From Aquibacillus rhizosphaerae (GTDB lineage Bacteria; Bacillota; Bacilli; Bacillales; Amphibacillaceae): a stretch of 64,000 nt of DNA. The position numbers and the translations under genes were made by a program. Numbering within the stretch: position 1 is the stretch's first letter; every line of letters starts with the position of its first letter. The notes below the pieces were generated by a model. The model did not search any database and had not been told where the DNA came from. It worked only from the letters and a program-made list of their open reading frames with translations. Shown piece after piece: positions 56,475-64,000 of this stretch. Location: positions 81,049-145,048 of the forward strand of contig NZ_JASTZU010000021.1 of assembly GCF_030282825.1 (NCBI RefSeq), read 5' to 3'.

Positions 56475-57689
56475 TTGTTACAAAAACATGTTTGCTCAAA
56501 TGGTCTTCGGATTGTACTAGAAGATATACCAGCTGTTAGATCGGTTACTATAGGGATATGGATTAAAACTGGCTCAAGGAATGAGGGAAAAAGTAATAAT
56601 GGGATTTCCCACTTTTTAGAGCATATGTTTTTTAAAGGTACAAAAACACGCTCAGCTAAAGATATTGCTGAAGCGTTTGATGCAATAGGTGGACAAGTTA
56701 ACGCTTTCACATCTAAAGAGTATACATGTTACTACGCGAAAGTACTAGACACTCATAAAAACTTTGCTTTAGAAGTGTTGTCAGATATGTTCTTTAATTC
56801 TACTTTCGATGAGGCAGAAATGGAAAGAGAAAAAAAGGTTGTACTAGAAGAGATTAAAATGTCTGAGGATACTCCCGATGATATTGTACATGACCTTTTA
56901 TCCCAGGCTTCTTATGGGCAACACCCATTAGGATTTCCAATACTAGGTACGGAGAGTACGTTAGCCTCTTTCCAACCTGAAGACTTACGTGGGTATATCG
57001 ATAAAAATTATTCTCCAGGAAACATAGTTATTTCAGTAGCTGGAAATGTTGATGCTTCTTTCTTCAACAATATCGATGAATTGTTTGGAAGTTATAAAAC
57101 AAACCAAACAGCAGATGAATTTGAAAAACCAGATTTTGTCGCAGACCATATTGAAAGACAAAAAGAAACAGAACAAGCACATTTGTGCATTGGTTACAAT
57201 GGATTTTCGATTGAAGATGATGATATTTACAGTTTAATCGTCATGAATAATGTATTTGGTGGAAGCATGAGTTCTCGATTGTTTCAAGAAATACGTGAGC
57301 AAAGAGGACTAGCATATTCTGTATTTTCCTATCATAGCTCTTTTTTAGATAATGGTCTACTAACTATATATGCTGGTACAGGTAAAGAACATCTCCCTTT
57401 ACTTAGAGAAACTGTTACAGATACAATTAATGATTTAATTGCTCATGGATTAACTGAAAAAGAATTACGTAATAGTAAGGAGCAATTAAAGGGAAATTTA
57501 ATGCTTAGTTTAGAAAGTACGAGTAGTAGGATGAGTAGAAATGGGAAAAATGAGTTGTTATTACACAAACATCGAACATTAGATGAAATGATTTCCGAAA
57601 TTGATGGAGTTAGTCAACAATCAACAAACGACGTTATCCATAAAATTTTCAAAGAAAAATATTCAAGTGCTTTAATATCCTCAAAGTAA
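56475..57689 (+). CDS. mlpA: MlpA, M16-family zinc processing protease
   Basis: This M16 peptidase resembles mitochondrial processing peptidase beta; B. subtilis MlpA (YmxG) is linked to regulation of extracellular protease expression. The 404-residue product has the inverted zinc motif HFLEH at about residues 46-50 with a downstream Glu in the second half of the site, and the C-terminal M16_C domain with MSSRLFQEIREQRGLAYSVF. The start is TTG at 56475, eight bases after AGGAGG. No signal peptide is seen, so it is probably cytoplasmic. Confidence 0.95.
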   Translation: MLQKHVCSNGLRIVLEDIPAVRSVTIGIWIKTGSRNEGKSNNGISHFLEHMFFKGTKTRSAKDIAEAFDAIGGQVNAFTSKEYTCYYAKVLDTHKNFALEVLSDMFFNSTFDEAEMEREKKVVLEEIKMSEDTPDDIVHDLLSQASYGQHPLGFPILGTESTLASFQPEDLRGYIDKNYSPGNIVISVAGNVDASFFNNIDELFGSYKTNQTADEFEKPDFVADHIERQKETEQAHLCIGYNGFSIEDDDIYSLIVMNNVFGGSMSSRLFQEIREQRGLAYSVFSYHSSFLDNGLLTIYAGTGKEHLPLLRETVTDTINDLIAHGLTEKELRNSKEQLKGNLMLSLESTSSRMSRNGKNELLLHKHRTLDEMISEIDGVSQQSTNDVIHKIFKEKYSSALISSK

Positions 57690-57722
57690 TAGGATTGCTA
57701 AATAAAAATGTTATGGACAACT

Positions 57723-57752
57723 AAAGCCTATGATTTATTCATAGGTTTTTTA
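57723..57752 (+). terminator. Intrinsic terminator after mlpA
   Basis: CCTATGA at 57727-57733 pairs with TCATAGG at 57739-57745, preceded by AAAG and followed by a run of T. It is a clear stop for the ylxY-mlpA transcript. Confidence 0.88.
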
Positions 57753-57817
57753 TTTGTAGCATAGTTTTATATAAATGGTGACCAATAGTAATGAAATCGA
57801 TTATGAGGAGGTACGTG

Positions 57818-58048
57818 ATGAAATACAAAGATATGAGTGGAAAAGAAATTGTTAATATTAAATCGGGCACACGTTTAGGCATATTAGGACAAACGGATTT
57901 GGAATTAGATGAAAGAACAGGACAAATTGAATCATTTATTATTCCGAATTACAGTTGGTTCGGAATGAAAAAGGAAGGAGACAGCATTCGTATTAATTGG
58001 AGTGACATTAAAAAGATTGGGGAAGATATGATAATAATAGAGTCCTGA
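57818..58048 (+). CDS. ymxH: YmxH / YlmC-type PRC-barrel protein
   Basis: This is a small PRC-barrel protein of the YlmC/YmxH sporulation-associated family. The 76-residue product contains MSGKEIVNIKSGTRLGILGQ and SFIIPNYSWFGMKKEGDSIR, the usual core. Its precise role is unknown. I chose ATG at 57818, five bases after AGGAGGT; the upstream in-frame codons precede that site. It lies between mlpA and the spoVF genes as in B. subtilis. Confidence 0.9.
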   Translation: MKYKDMSGKEIVNIKSGTRLGILGQTDLELDERTGQIESFIIPNYSWFGMKKEGDSIRINWSDIKKIGEDMIIIES

Positions 58049-58091
58049 TAATTTGCGGGAAAATGAAAAAATATACTGTGTGCTTTTTTGC

Positions 58092-58120
58092 AAAAACTCT
58101 GTCATTGACAGAGTTTTTTT
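58092..58120 (+). terminator. Intrinsic terminator after ymxH
   Basis: AAAAACTCTGTC (58092-58103) pairs with GACAGAGTTTTT around an ATT loop, followed by extra T. It is one of the strongest in the window and separates ymxH from spoVFA. Confidence 0.93.
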
Positions 58121-58200
58121 CTAATAGGAGTATTAATTTTTCAAGGTTTGGTTGTTTGTCTAATTATCTAGTTATGGTTGAATAAATTCGGATTTTTTTC

Positions 58201-58227
58201 ACTATCTAGAAAAAGATTCATAATATA
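58201..58227 (+). promoter_or_regulatory. Candidate sigma-K promoter of spoVFA
   Basis: CATAATATA at 58219-58227 fits the sigma-K -10 consensus CATAnnnTA. AC at 58201-58202 lies 16 bases upstream, as in the sigma-K -35 (AC core). The spoVF operon of B. subtilis is transcribed by sigma-K in the mother cell, so site and gene agree. The ATG follows about 36 bases later after AGGTGAGGTGA. Confidence 0.7.
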
Positions 58228-58263
58228 AAAAAGAATAGTGATTACTCCAGGTGAGGTGAAACG

Positions 58264-59157
58264 ATGAATAAGACTAAAAACATCGCAGTATTAGGCGGTG
58301 ACGCAAGGTATTTAGAAATGGTTAAGAACATGTCCAAATCTGATGATATTCATATTGAATTAGTAGGTTTTGATCAATTAAATCAAGGATTCACTGGAGC
58401 GAAACAAATTGACTTAGATGATTTAGAACTAAGTAAATTAGATGCTGTAATCTTGCCAATACCAGGTACGGATGGATTAGGTTATATTGAAACAGTTTTT
58501 TCAGATAAAAATTTACAAGTCACTAAAGAATGGTTTAAAAAATTGTCTAAACATTGTTTAGTATTCAGTGGGATTGCTAATGATTATTTAATAAATAGTG
58601 TGAATGAAGCTGGTTTATCATTAATTCCACTCATGGAACGAAATGATGTCGCAATTTATAACTCCATTCCCACTGTTGAAGGTACAATAATGATTGCAAT
58701 CCAGAACACGGACTTTACCATTCATTCTTCTAATGTAATTGTACTAGGGTTAGGAAGAGTCGGTATGAGTGTAGCAAGTAAGTTTGCGGGATTAGGTGCA
58801 GATGTACATGTAGGTTCTAGAAGTAAAGAAGATATTGCTAGGGCAACTGAAATGGGGGTAACTGCATTTCACATGAATGAACTTTCTGCATATACTTCTC
58901 AATGTAACATTTTGATTAACACTGTTCCGGCACTAGTAGTAACTAATGATGTAATAAAAACAATGCAATCTAATGCACTAATTATAGATTTAGCCTCTAA
59001 ACCTGGTGGAACCGATTTTGATTATGCAGAAAAAAGAGGAATTAAAGCTCTGCATTCGTTAGGATTACCAGGAATCGTAGCTCCAAAAACTGCTGGAGAA
59101 ATTCTTGGTACGGTCGTAGAACAAATAATGTATGAGCAAGACTTAGGGGAGGAATAA
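58264..59157 (+). CDS. spoVFA: SpoVFA (DpaA), dipicolinate synthase subunit A
   Basis: DpaA with DpaB oxidises dihydrodipicolinate to dipicolinic acid in the mother cell; the product makes up a large share of the spore core and gives heat resistance. The 297-residue product has an N-terminal domain (IAVLGGDARYLEMVKNMSK) and a C-terminal NAD(P)-binding fold with VIVLGLGRVGMSVASKFAGL near residue 160 and VHVGSRS. It is followed by spoVFB after five bases. Its substrate comes from DapA encoded 4 kb downstream. Confidence 0.97.
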   Translation: MNKTKNIAVLGGDARYLEMVKNMSKSDDIHIELVGFDQLNQGFTGAKQIDLDDLELSKLDAVILPIPGTDGLGYIETVFSDKNLQVTKEWFKKLSKHCLVFSGIANDYLINSVNEAGLSLIPLMERNDVAIYNSIPTVEGTIMIAIQNTDFTIHSSNVIVLGLGRVGMSVASKFAGLGADVHVGSRSKEDIARATEMGVTAFHMNELSAYTSQCNILINTVPALVVTNDVIKTMQSNALIIDLASKPGGTDFDYAEKRGIKALHSLGLPGIVAPKTAGEILGTVVEQIMYEQDLGEE

Positions 59158-59162
59158 GTCAT

Positions 59163-59750
59163 ATGTCTTTAGAAGGGAAAAAAATAGGGTTCGGTATTAC
59201 TGGTTCTCATTGTACGTATGAAGCTGTATTTCCTGAGATTGAAAAGCTTGTAGATGCAGGTGCGGAAGTAGTTCCTGTTGTTTCATATACAGTACAAAGT
59301 ACAGATACAAAATTCGGTAAAGCAAAGGATCATATGCAACGTATTAAAGAAATTTGTGGAAGAGATCCGATAACTACAATTCCTGATGCGGAGCCACTTG
59401 GCCCAATTGAGCCATTGGATTGTATGGTTCTTGCTCCATTAACTGGTAATTCGATGAGCAGGCTAGCTAATGCGATTTCAGACACACCGGTTTTAATGGC
59501 AACAAAAGCGACTATAAGAAATGGAAACCCCGTCGTGTTGGCTATTTCAACCAATGATGCATTGGGATTAAACGGTACTAACTTGATGCGTCTAATGTCT
59601 ACAAAACTTATGTATTTTGTACCTTATGGTCAAGACGACCCGATTAAGAAACCAAATTCATTAGTTTCTGATATGACACTCATTCAAGATACAATTGAGC
59701 ATGCGCTTAACTTCAAACAAATTCAACCCGTTATTATTGAAAGAAAATAA
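59163..59750 (+). CDS. spoVFB: SpoVFB (DpaB), dipicolinate synthase subunit B
   Basis: DpaB is the flavoprotein-fold subunit of dipicolinate synthase. The 195-residue product starts with IGFGITGSHCTYEAVFPEIE, and carries DCMVLAPLTGNSMSRLANAI and STNDALGLNGTNLMRLMSTK, typical of the flavoprotein family. AGGGGAGGAA lies before the ATG inside the end of spoVFA. The next genes, asd-dapG-dapA, have a separate promoter region. Confidence 0.96.
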   Translation: MSLEGKKIGFGITGSHCTYEAVFPEIEKLVDAGAEVVPVVSYTVQSTDTKFGKAKDHMQRIKEICGRDPITTIPDAEPLGPIEPLDCMVLAPLTGNSMSRLANAISDTPVLMATKATIRNGNPVVLAISTNDALGLNGTNLMRLMSTKLMYFVPYGQDDPIKKPNSLVSDMTLIQDTIEHALNFKQIQPVIIERK

Positions 59751-59772
59751 CTGATATTATCCTATCTGTACC

Positions 59773-59826
59773 TTACTTGTAAGAGATATGTTAGAATATA
59801 TACTATTAATAAATTTTTACAAGTAA
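59773..59826 (+). promoter_or_regulatory. asd promoter flanked by two copies of a short palindrome
   Basis: TTGTAA at 59777-59782, a 16 bp spacer and TATACT at 59799-59804 form a candidate sigma-A promoter for asd-dapG-dapA. TTACTTGTAA (59773-59782) overlaps the -35 and TTACAAGTAA (59817-59826) lies just after the likely start. Each is a TTAC-nn-GTAA dyad, and the two form an 11 bp inverted repeat when one flanking base is included. Centres are 44 bp apart, about four helical turns. A repressor bound at both is possible. Confidence 0.55.
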
Positions 59827-59853
59827 GTGATTATAAGAGAGGGGCAAGTATTT

Positions 59854-60900
59854 ATGGTAAACGAACAAGGATACAATGTAGCATTAGTAGGAGCAACAGG
59901 TGCAGTAGGACACAAAATGTTGGAAACGTTAGAACGAAAAAAATTTCCTATAAAACAATTAACTTTATTATCATCTAGTCGTTCGGCTGGAAAAAAGATA
60001 AATTTTAAAGGTGAAGAGTACACGGTTCAAGAAGCAACACCTGAAAGTTTTGAAGGAATACAAATTGCGTTATTTTCTGCAGGTGGATCTGTTTCAAAAA
60101 GTTTAGCTCATGAAGCGGTTGCACGTGGGGCTGTCGTTATCGACAACACAAGTGCTTTCCGTATGGATGAGAACGTACCCTTAGTAGTACCAGAAGTAAA
60201 TGAAGAAGATATTGCGAAACATAATGGCATTATTGCAAATCCAAATTGCTCTACAATACAAATGGTTGCTGCTTTAAAACCAATTCAAGCAAAATTTGGA
60301 ATGTCAAGAGTAATCGTATCAACTTATCAAGCTGTATCTGGAGCTGGTAACTTGGCAATTGATGAATTAAAAGATCAATCACAAGCATTTTTAAATGGTG
60401 AAGATATGGAAGCAAATTTACTTCCAGTATCCGGAGATAAAAAGCATTATCCAATAGCTTTTAATGCATTACCACAAATCGATGTATTTCAAGAAAATGG
60501 ATATACGTATGAAGAAATGAAAATGATTAATGAAACGAAAAAAATCATGCATGCTCCTGGATTACCTGTAGCAGCAACATGTGTAAGGTTGCCATTTTTC
60601 ACATCACATGCTGAAAGTGTTTATGTAGAAGTAGCAGATGAAAATGTCACAGTAAAAGATATTCAATCAGCTTTGGTAAATGCTGATGGTATTATTCTAG
60701 AAGACGATCCATCTACACAGACTTACCCAACTCCATTAAGTGCTTCAGGGAAAAGCGAAGTATTTGTTGGTAGAGTGAGAAAAGATCTTGATAATGCGAA
60801 AGGATTCCACTTATGGGTAGTATCTGATAACTTACTAAAAGGAGCAGCATGGAATTCTGTTCAAATAGCAGAATCTCTTATTAAAAATAACTGGCTGTAA
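59854..60900 (+). CDS. asd: Aspartate-semialdehyde dehydrogenase
   Basis: Asd reduces aspartyl phosphate to aspartate semialdehyde, the branch point to lysine, threonine and methionine. The 348-residue product has the NADP loop [18 protein letters not shown], the catalytic Cys132 in [13 protein letters not shown], and [21 protein letters not shown] chose ATG at 59854, nine bases after GAGAGGGG; GTG at 59827 lies before that site. It is followed by dapG. Confidence 0.97.
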   Translation: MVNEQGYNVALVGATGAVGHKMLETLERKKFPIKQLTLLSSSRSAGKKINFKGEEYTVQEATPESFEGIQIALFSAGGSVSKSLAHEAVARGAVVIDNTSAFRMDENVPLVVPEVNEEDIAKHNGIIANPNCSTIQMVAALKPIQAKFGMSRVIVSTYQAVSGAGNLAIDELKDQSQAFLNGEDMEANLLPVSGDKKHYPIAFNALPQIDVFQENGYTYEEMKMINETKKIMHAPGLPVAATCVRLPFFTSHAESVYVEVADENVTVKDIQSALVNADGIILEDDPSTQTYPTPLSASGKSEVFVGRVRKDLDNAKGFHLWVVSDNLLKGAAWNSVQIAESLIKNNWL

Positions 60901-60915
60901 CTTAGAGGTGTCAAT

Positions 60916-62139
60916 ATGAAGATTTTAGTACAAAAATTTGGCGGAACATCTGTAAGTGATAAAGAGTCGCGACAGAGTGCTATCGGGCATATTAGTGATG
61001 CTATAGATGAAGGTTATAAAGTTGTCGTGGTAGTTTCAGCTATGGGTAGATATCCAGATCCTTATGCAACTGACTCATTATTGAAGTTAGTCGACTTCCC
61101 GCATACAAAAATTAGTAAAAGAGAACAAGATTTACTACTATCCTGTGGTGAAACGATTTCATCTGTTGTTTTTTCTAATGAATTAAAAAACAATGAGATA
61201 GCGTCAGTTGCTATGACTGGTGCACAGGCTGGTTTTTTGACAAATGAAGACTTTACACAAGCAAAAATCAAAGCGATGAATGTAGAAAGAGTTTTTGAAG
61301 AACTTAAGCATTCAGATGTCATAGTTGTAGCTGGATTTCAAGGGAAAACGGAAACTGGTGAAGTGACTACAATCGGCAGAGGAGGTAGTGATACTTCTGC
61401 TGCTGCACTAGGTGCTGCGTTAGATGCTGAATACATTGACATCTTTACTGATGTAGAAGGAATTATGACTGCAGACCCAAGAGTAGTAAAAACAGCAAGA
61501 ACATTGAATGTTGTCACCTATGCGGAGATTTGCAACTTAGCTTATCAAGGTGCAAAAGTAATCCATCCTAGAGCAGTAGAAATCGCTATGCAAGCGAAAG
61601 TTCCAATTCGAGTAAGATCAACAAAATCGAACGAGATTGGTACATTGGTGACAAACTCAAGAGATACTGTAAAGGGTAAGGATATACCTGATCGTCTCGT
61701 CACTGGGATTGCTCATATGTCTGACATAACTCAAATAAAAGTTTATGCTGAAACAGAAGCTTATCAATTACATTCACAAGTGTTTAAAGTAATGGCAGAA
61801 GCGGGAATATCCGTTGACTTTATTAATATTTCGCCTACGGGTGTAGTCTACACTATTCCAGAGATATTTACAGAAAAAGCTGTAGAGTTACTAGAAGATT
61901 TATCTTATAAACCAGAAACAATTCGAAACTGTGCTAAGGTCTCATTGGTGGGTGCTGGAATGACAGGTGTACCTGGAGTTACAGCGAAAATTGTACACAC
62001 ACTCACAGATGCTGGTATTCAAATCCTTCAATCTGCTGACAGTCATACAACCATCTGGGTGTTGGTTCATCATGATGATCTTATTCCAGCGGTAAATGCA
62101 CTTCATGAAACGTTTGAATTAGATAATTTAAGTAGTTAA
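60916..62139 (+). CDS. dapG: Aspartokinase, DapG type
   Basis: Aspartokinase makes aspartyl phosphate, the first step to lysine and diaminopimelate. The 407-residue product starts MKILVQKFGGTSVSDKESRQ (KFGGTS is the kinase signature) and has GRGGSDTSAAALGAALDAEY. Two C-terminal ACT domains (about 265-400) bind a feedback inhibitor. The B. subtilis enzyme of this operon, aspartokinase I, is inhibited by meso-diaminopimelate; the same is inferred here by context. No lysine riboswitch precedes it. Confidence 0.95.
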   Translation: MKILVQKFGGTSVSDKESRQSAIGHISDAIDEGYKVVVVVSAMGRYPDPYATDSLLKLVDFPHTKISKREQDLLLSCGETISSVVFSNELKNNEIASVAMTGAQAGFLTNEDFTQAKIKAMNVERVFEELKHSDVIVVAGFQGKTETGEVTTIGRGGSDTSAAALGAALDAEYIDIFTDVEGIMTADPRVVKTARTLNVVTYAEICNLAYQGAKVIHPRAVEIAMQAKVPIRVRSTKSNEIGTLVTNSRDTVKGKDIPDRLVTGIAHMSDITQIKVYAETEAYQLHSQVFKVMAEAGISVDFINISPTGVVYTIPEIFTEKAVELLEDLSYKPETIRNCAKVSLVGAGMTGVPGVTAKIVHTLTDAGIQILQSADSHTTIWVLVHHDDLIPAVNALHETFELDNLSS

Positions 62140-62239
62140 ATTATTTGTGTTTAGTGGGAATATTGGATCGGTTTAGATGATTACTCTTCATCTCGAATGT
62201 GAGTTGTTATGTAGTCGAAGTTGAAAGGAGAGTAGAGTA

Positions 62240-63100
62240 ATGGATTTTGGGAAATTACTCACAGCAATGGTTACACCATTTAATGAACAAAATGAAATAG
62301 ATTATGACAAAACAACGTTATTGATTAATTTTCTCATTGATAATGGGACCGATGGTTTAGTAGTTGCTGGAACAACTGGCGAGTCTCCTACGCTAAGTTC
62401 AGAAGAAAAACTTCAATTATTTGAGCATGTAGTAAAAGTAGTTGATAAACGTGTTCCGGTCATTGCAGGAACAGGGTCAAATAACACCCAAGCATCTTTG
62501 GAACTTACTAAGAAAGCAGAAGAGCTAGGTGTTGACGGAGCTTTACTAGTTACACCATATTACAATAAACCAAATCAAGAGGGGCTATTTCAGCATTTTT
62601 CAACAATTGCAAATGGCACAAAATTGCCAATTATGTTATATAATATTCCTGGAAGAACGATTGTTCAATTAGCCGTGGAAACAGTTGTAGCCTTGTCTAA
62701 GGTGGAGAATATTGTATCAATAAAGGAATCTAGTGGTGACTTTGATGCAATTTCTAAGATAATTGACAATACTAGTGAAACTTTCACCGTATATAGTGGT
62801 GACGATAGTTTAACTCTTCCTATTAAATCCATTGGTGGAGATGGTGTTATATCGGTTGCTTCCCATATAATTGGGAAGGAAATGAAAGAAATGCTTGATG
62901 CTTTTGACAACGGAGATGTAAAAAAGGCTGCAAGTTTGCACCGTCAATTAATTCCAATAATGAGAGTATTGTTTATGGCACCTTCCCCTAGTCCGGTGAA
63001 AGCGGCTTTAAATATAAAAGGTATGAATGTAGGTAGTGTTCGTCTACCCCTTATTCCACTTTCAGAGCTTGAAAAAGAATTTCTAACAAATATTATTTAA
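62240..63100 (+). CDS. dapA: 4-hydroxy-tetrahydrodipicolinate synthase
   Basis: DapA condenses aspartate semialdehyde with pyruvate, feeding lysine, peptidoglycan diaminopimelate and the spore compound dipicolinate. The 286-residue TIM barrel has the TTGES signature (residues about 44-48), YYNKP (catalytic Tyr near 133), and the Schiff-base Lys162 in VSIKESSGD. AAAGGAGAG precedes the ATG. A 100-base gap after dapG contains a weak AGATGA/TCATCT hairpin but no clear promoter. The IS element begins about 35 bases after its stop. Confidence 0.97.
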   Translation: MDFGKLLTAMVTPFNEQNEIDYDKTTLLINFLIDNGTDGLVVAGTTGESPTLSSEEKLQLFEHVVKVVDKRVPVIAGTGSNNTQASLELTKKAEELGVDGALLVTPYYNKPNQEGLFQHFSTIANGTKLPIMLYNIPGRTIVQLAVETVVALSKVENIVSIKESSGDFDAISKIIDNTSETFTVYSGDDSLTLPIKSIGGDGVISVASHIIGKEMKEMLDAFDNGDVKKAASLHRQLIPIMRVLFMAPSPSPVKAALNIKGMNVGSVRLPLIPLSELEKEFLTNII

Positions 63101-63134
63101 TAAAAGAGGGAATGATTGAACTGACATAGCGATA

Positions 63135-64000
63135 TGAGACACATATAAAACACCTATTTTAGGCTGCCACGACGCCAAATTCTTTTGGCGTAAGGTAGCC
63201 TAATTTTTCTTGAATTCTTTCCTCATTATAATGTTTAATGTATTCATCCACTTTCTCAACAACAGTAAAGTTGGATAAAGAATTGAATTTAATATACTGA
63301 AATTCCTCTGACTTTAAACTAGAATGAAAGGATTCAATTACGGCATTATCCCAACAATTTCCTCGTCTTGACATACTGCTGACAAAATGGTTTTTCTTCG
63401 CGTTATTCTGATAGGCATACGATGTATAAACACTCCCCTGGTCTGAATGAAGAATGACACCTTCTGGATTATGACGATTGATTAATGCCTCTTCGAGTGT
63501 ATCAATCACCAGCGGCGTCTGTTGATGGTTATACAGCTTATATGCAATGATTTCATTACTATACAAGTCCATAATGGATGAAAGATATAAGGTTTCGCTC
63601 CCATATTGAATATACGTAATATCCGTTACCCATTTCTCATTTGGTTTAGAAGCAGTAAAGTCACGTTGTAGAATATTCGGTGCAATTACTTCTGATTCCC
63701 CTTGTGATTTCCATCTTCGCTTTGGTTTCACTCTACACTGTACATTGTGTTTTTGCATGATTTTCTGTACTGTATTTCGGTGTAATTCAATATTATGATC
63801 ACGCTTCAACAACTTTTTAATCTTACGGTGACCACAACGATATTTGTATTTTTTGCATAGTTCTATAATGATATCTTCATGTGGATTCCGATAGGTGATT
63901 CCACTATTCATCCAACGATAGAATGTAGAACGTGGCACTTCTAGGGCAGACAAAATAGAAGTGATTGTGTACTTCCCCTTGAATTGTTCAACCAATTGAA
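63135..64000 (-). mobile_element. IS3-family insertion sequence, partial
   Basis: The sequence from about 63135, starting TGAGACACATATAAAACACC, looks like an IS end: TG at the tip and the transposase stop 24 bases inside. The element continues past the window edge, so the other inverted repeat and the target duplication cannot be checked. It is oriented opposite to all other genes. In B. subtilis the gene after dapA is rnjB (ymfA), so the element interrupts conserved synteny. Confidence 0.75.
63159..63995 (-). CDS. IS3-family transposase, OrfB integrase part
   Basis: This is the catalytic half of an IS3-family transposase, about 278 residues visible. It has an HTH_21-type region (YRCGHRKIKKLLKRDHNIEL), then an rve integrase core with the DDE residues in WVTDITYI, LHSDQGSVYTS and DNAVIESFHSSLKSE. 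The D and E of the last two are 35 residues apart, the D35E spacing of the family. The first codon read is a TTG five bases from the window edge; IS3 OrfB is normally made by frameshift from an upstream orfA, so this is probably a partial product. No internal stop is present. Confidence 0.92.
   Translation of the reverse strand: MVEQFKGKYTITSILSALEVPRSTFYRWMNSGITYRNPHEDIIIELCKKYKYRCGHRKIKKLLKRDHNIELHRNTVQKIMQKHNVQCRVKPKRRWKSQGESEVIAPNILQRDFTASKPNEKWVTDITYIQYGSETLYLSSIMDLYSNEIIAYKLYNHQQTPLVIDTLEEALINRHNPEGVILHSDQGSVYTSYAYQNNAKKNHFVSSMSRRGNCWDNAVIESFHSSLKSEEFQYIKFNSLSNFTVVEKVDEYIKHYNEERIQEKLGYLTPKEFGVVAA

Noticed and set aside
60901..62239. Lysine riboswitch before dapG or dapA
   Set aside because: The gaps are 15 and 100 bases, too short for the L-box fold, and no conserved core was recognised.

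Overview
The window is a 64 kb piece of a low-G+C, endospore-forming, motile member of the Bacillaceae. Gene order follows the well-known Bacillus subtilis codY / fla-che / rpsB / polC / nusA / pnp / spoVF-dap region almost gene for gene. AT-rich codon use, the FliY-CheC-CheD chemotaxis set and the DUF342 and 'flg_new' flagellar genes suggest a halotolerant relative such as Oceanobacillus or Virgibacillus. The genus is inferred, not proven. Every gene except the transposase at the right edge lies on the + strand.

Layout. (1) 1-1449: the end of hslU, then codY and a strong terminator. (2) 1450-30658: one continuous flagellar/chemotaxis supercluster. It holds rod, MS ring, C ring, export ATPase and gate, hook, motor-power (swrD, fliL), switch (fliM, fliY), chemotaxis (cheY, cheB, cheA, cheW, cheC, cheD), flhF/flhG and sigD, and ends in a DUF342 gene, an unnamed small gene and a swrB-like gene. 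(3) 30659-45044: translation, envelope and replication genes: rpsB, tsf, pyrH, frr, uppS, cdsA, dxr, rasP, proS, polC. (4) 45045-55117: the rimP-nusA-rnpM-ylxQ-infB-ylxP-rbfA operon, then truB, ribF, rpsO and pnp. (5) 55118-58048: ylxY, mlpA, ymxH. (6) 58049-63100: the sporulation dipicolinate synthase genes spoVFA-spoVFB, then asd, dapG and dapA, which make the aspartate-family precursors of lysine, diaminopimelate and dipicolinate. (7) 63135-64000: an IS3-family element in the opposite orientation that cuts the conserved synteny just after dapA.

How the genes work together. CodY, a GTP and branched-chain amino acid sensor, sits directly before a flagellar operon whose homologue it represses in B. 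subtilis. The flagellar genes follow roughly the order of assembly and end in sigD, the sigma factor for late flagellar genes. FliY, CheC and CheD give the Gram-positive CheY-P dephosphorylation and receptor-adaptation circuit. The dap genes feed the spoVF product because dihydrodipicolinate, made by DapA, is the substrate of dipicolinate synthase.

I see no obviously new multigene system. The gene content is conserved housekeeping and motility. The unusual material is in untranslated DNA: a promoter followed by two hairpins before rimP-nusA, a hairpin between the Shine-Dalgarno and start codon of swrD, two copies of a short palindrome flanking the asd promoter, a hairpin covering the ylxY ribosome binding site, a GC-rich structured patch after pnp, and a perfect DnaA box beside a candidate polC promoter. 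All intervals, start choices and pairings were read by eye. No folding, database or alignment program was run.
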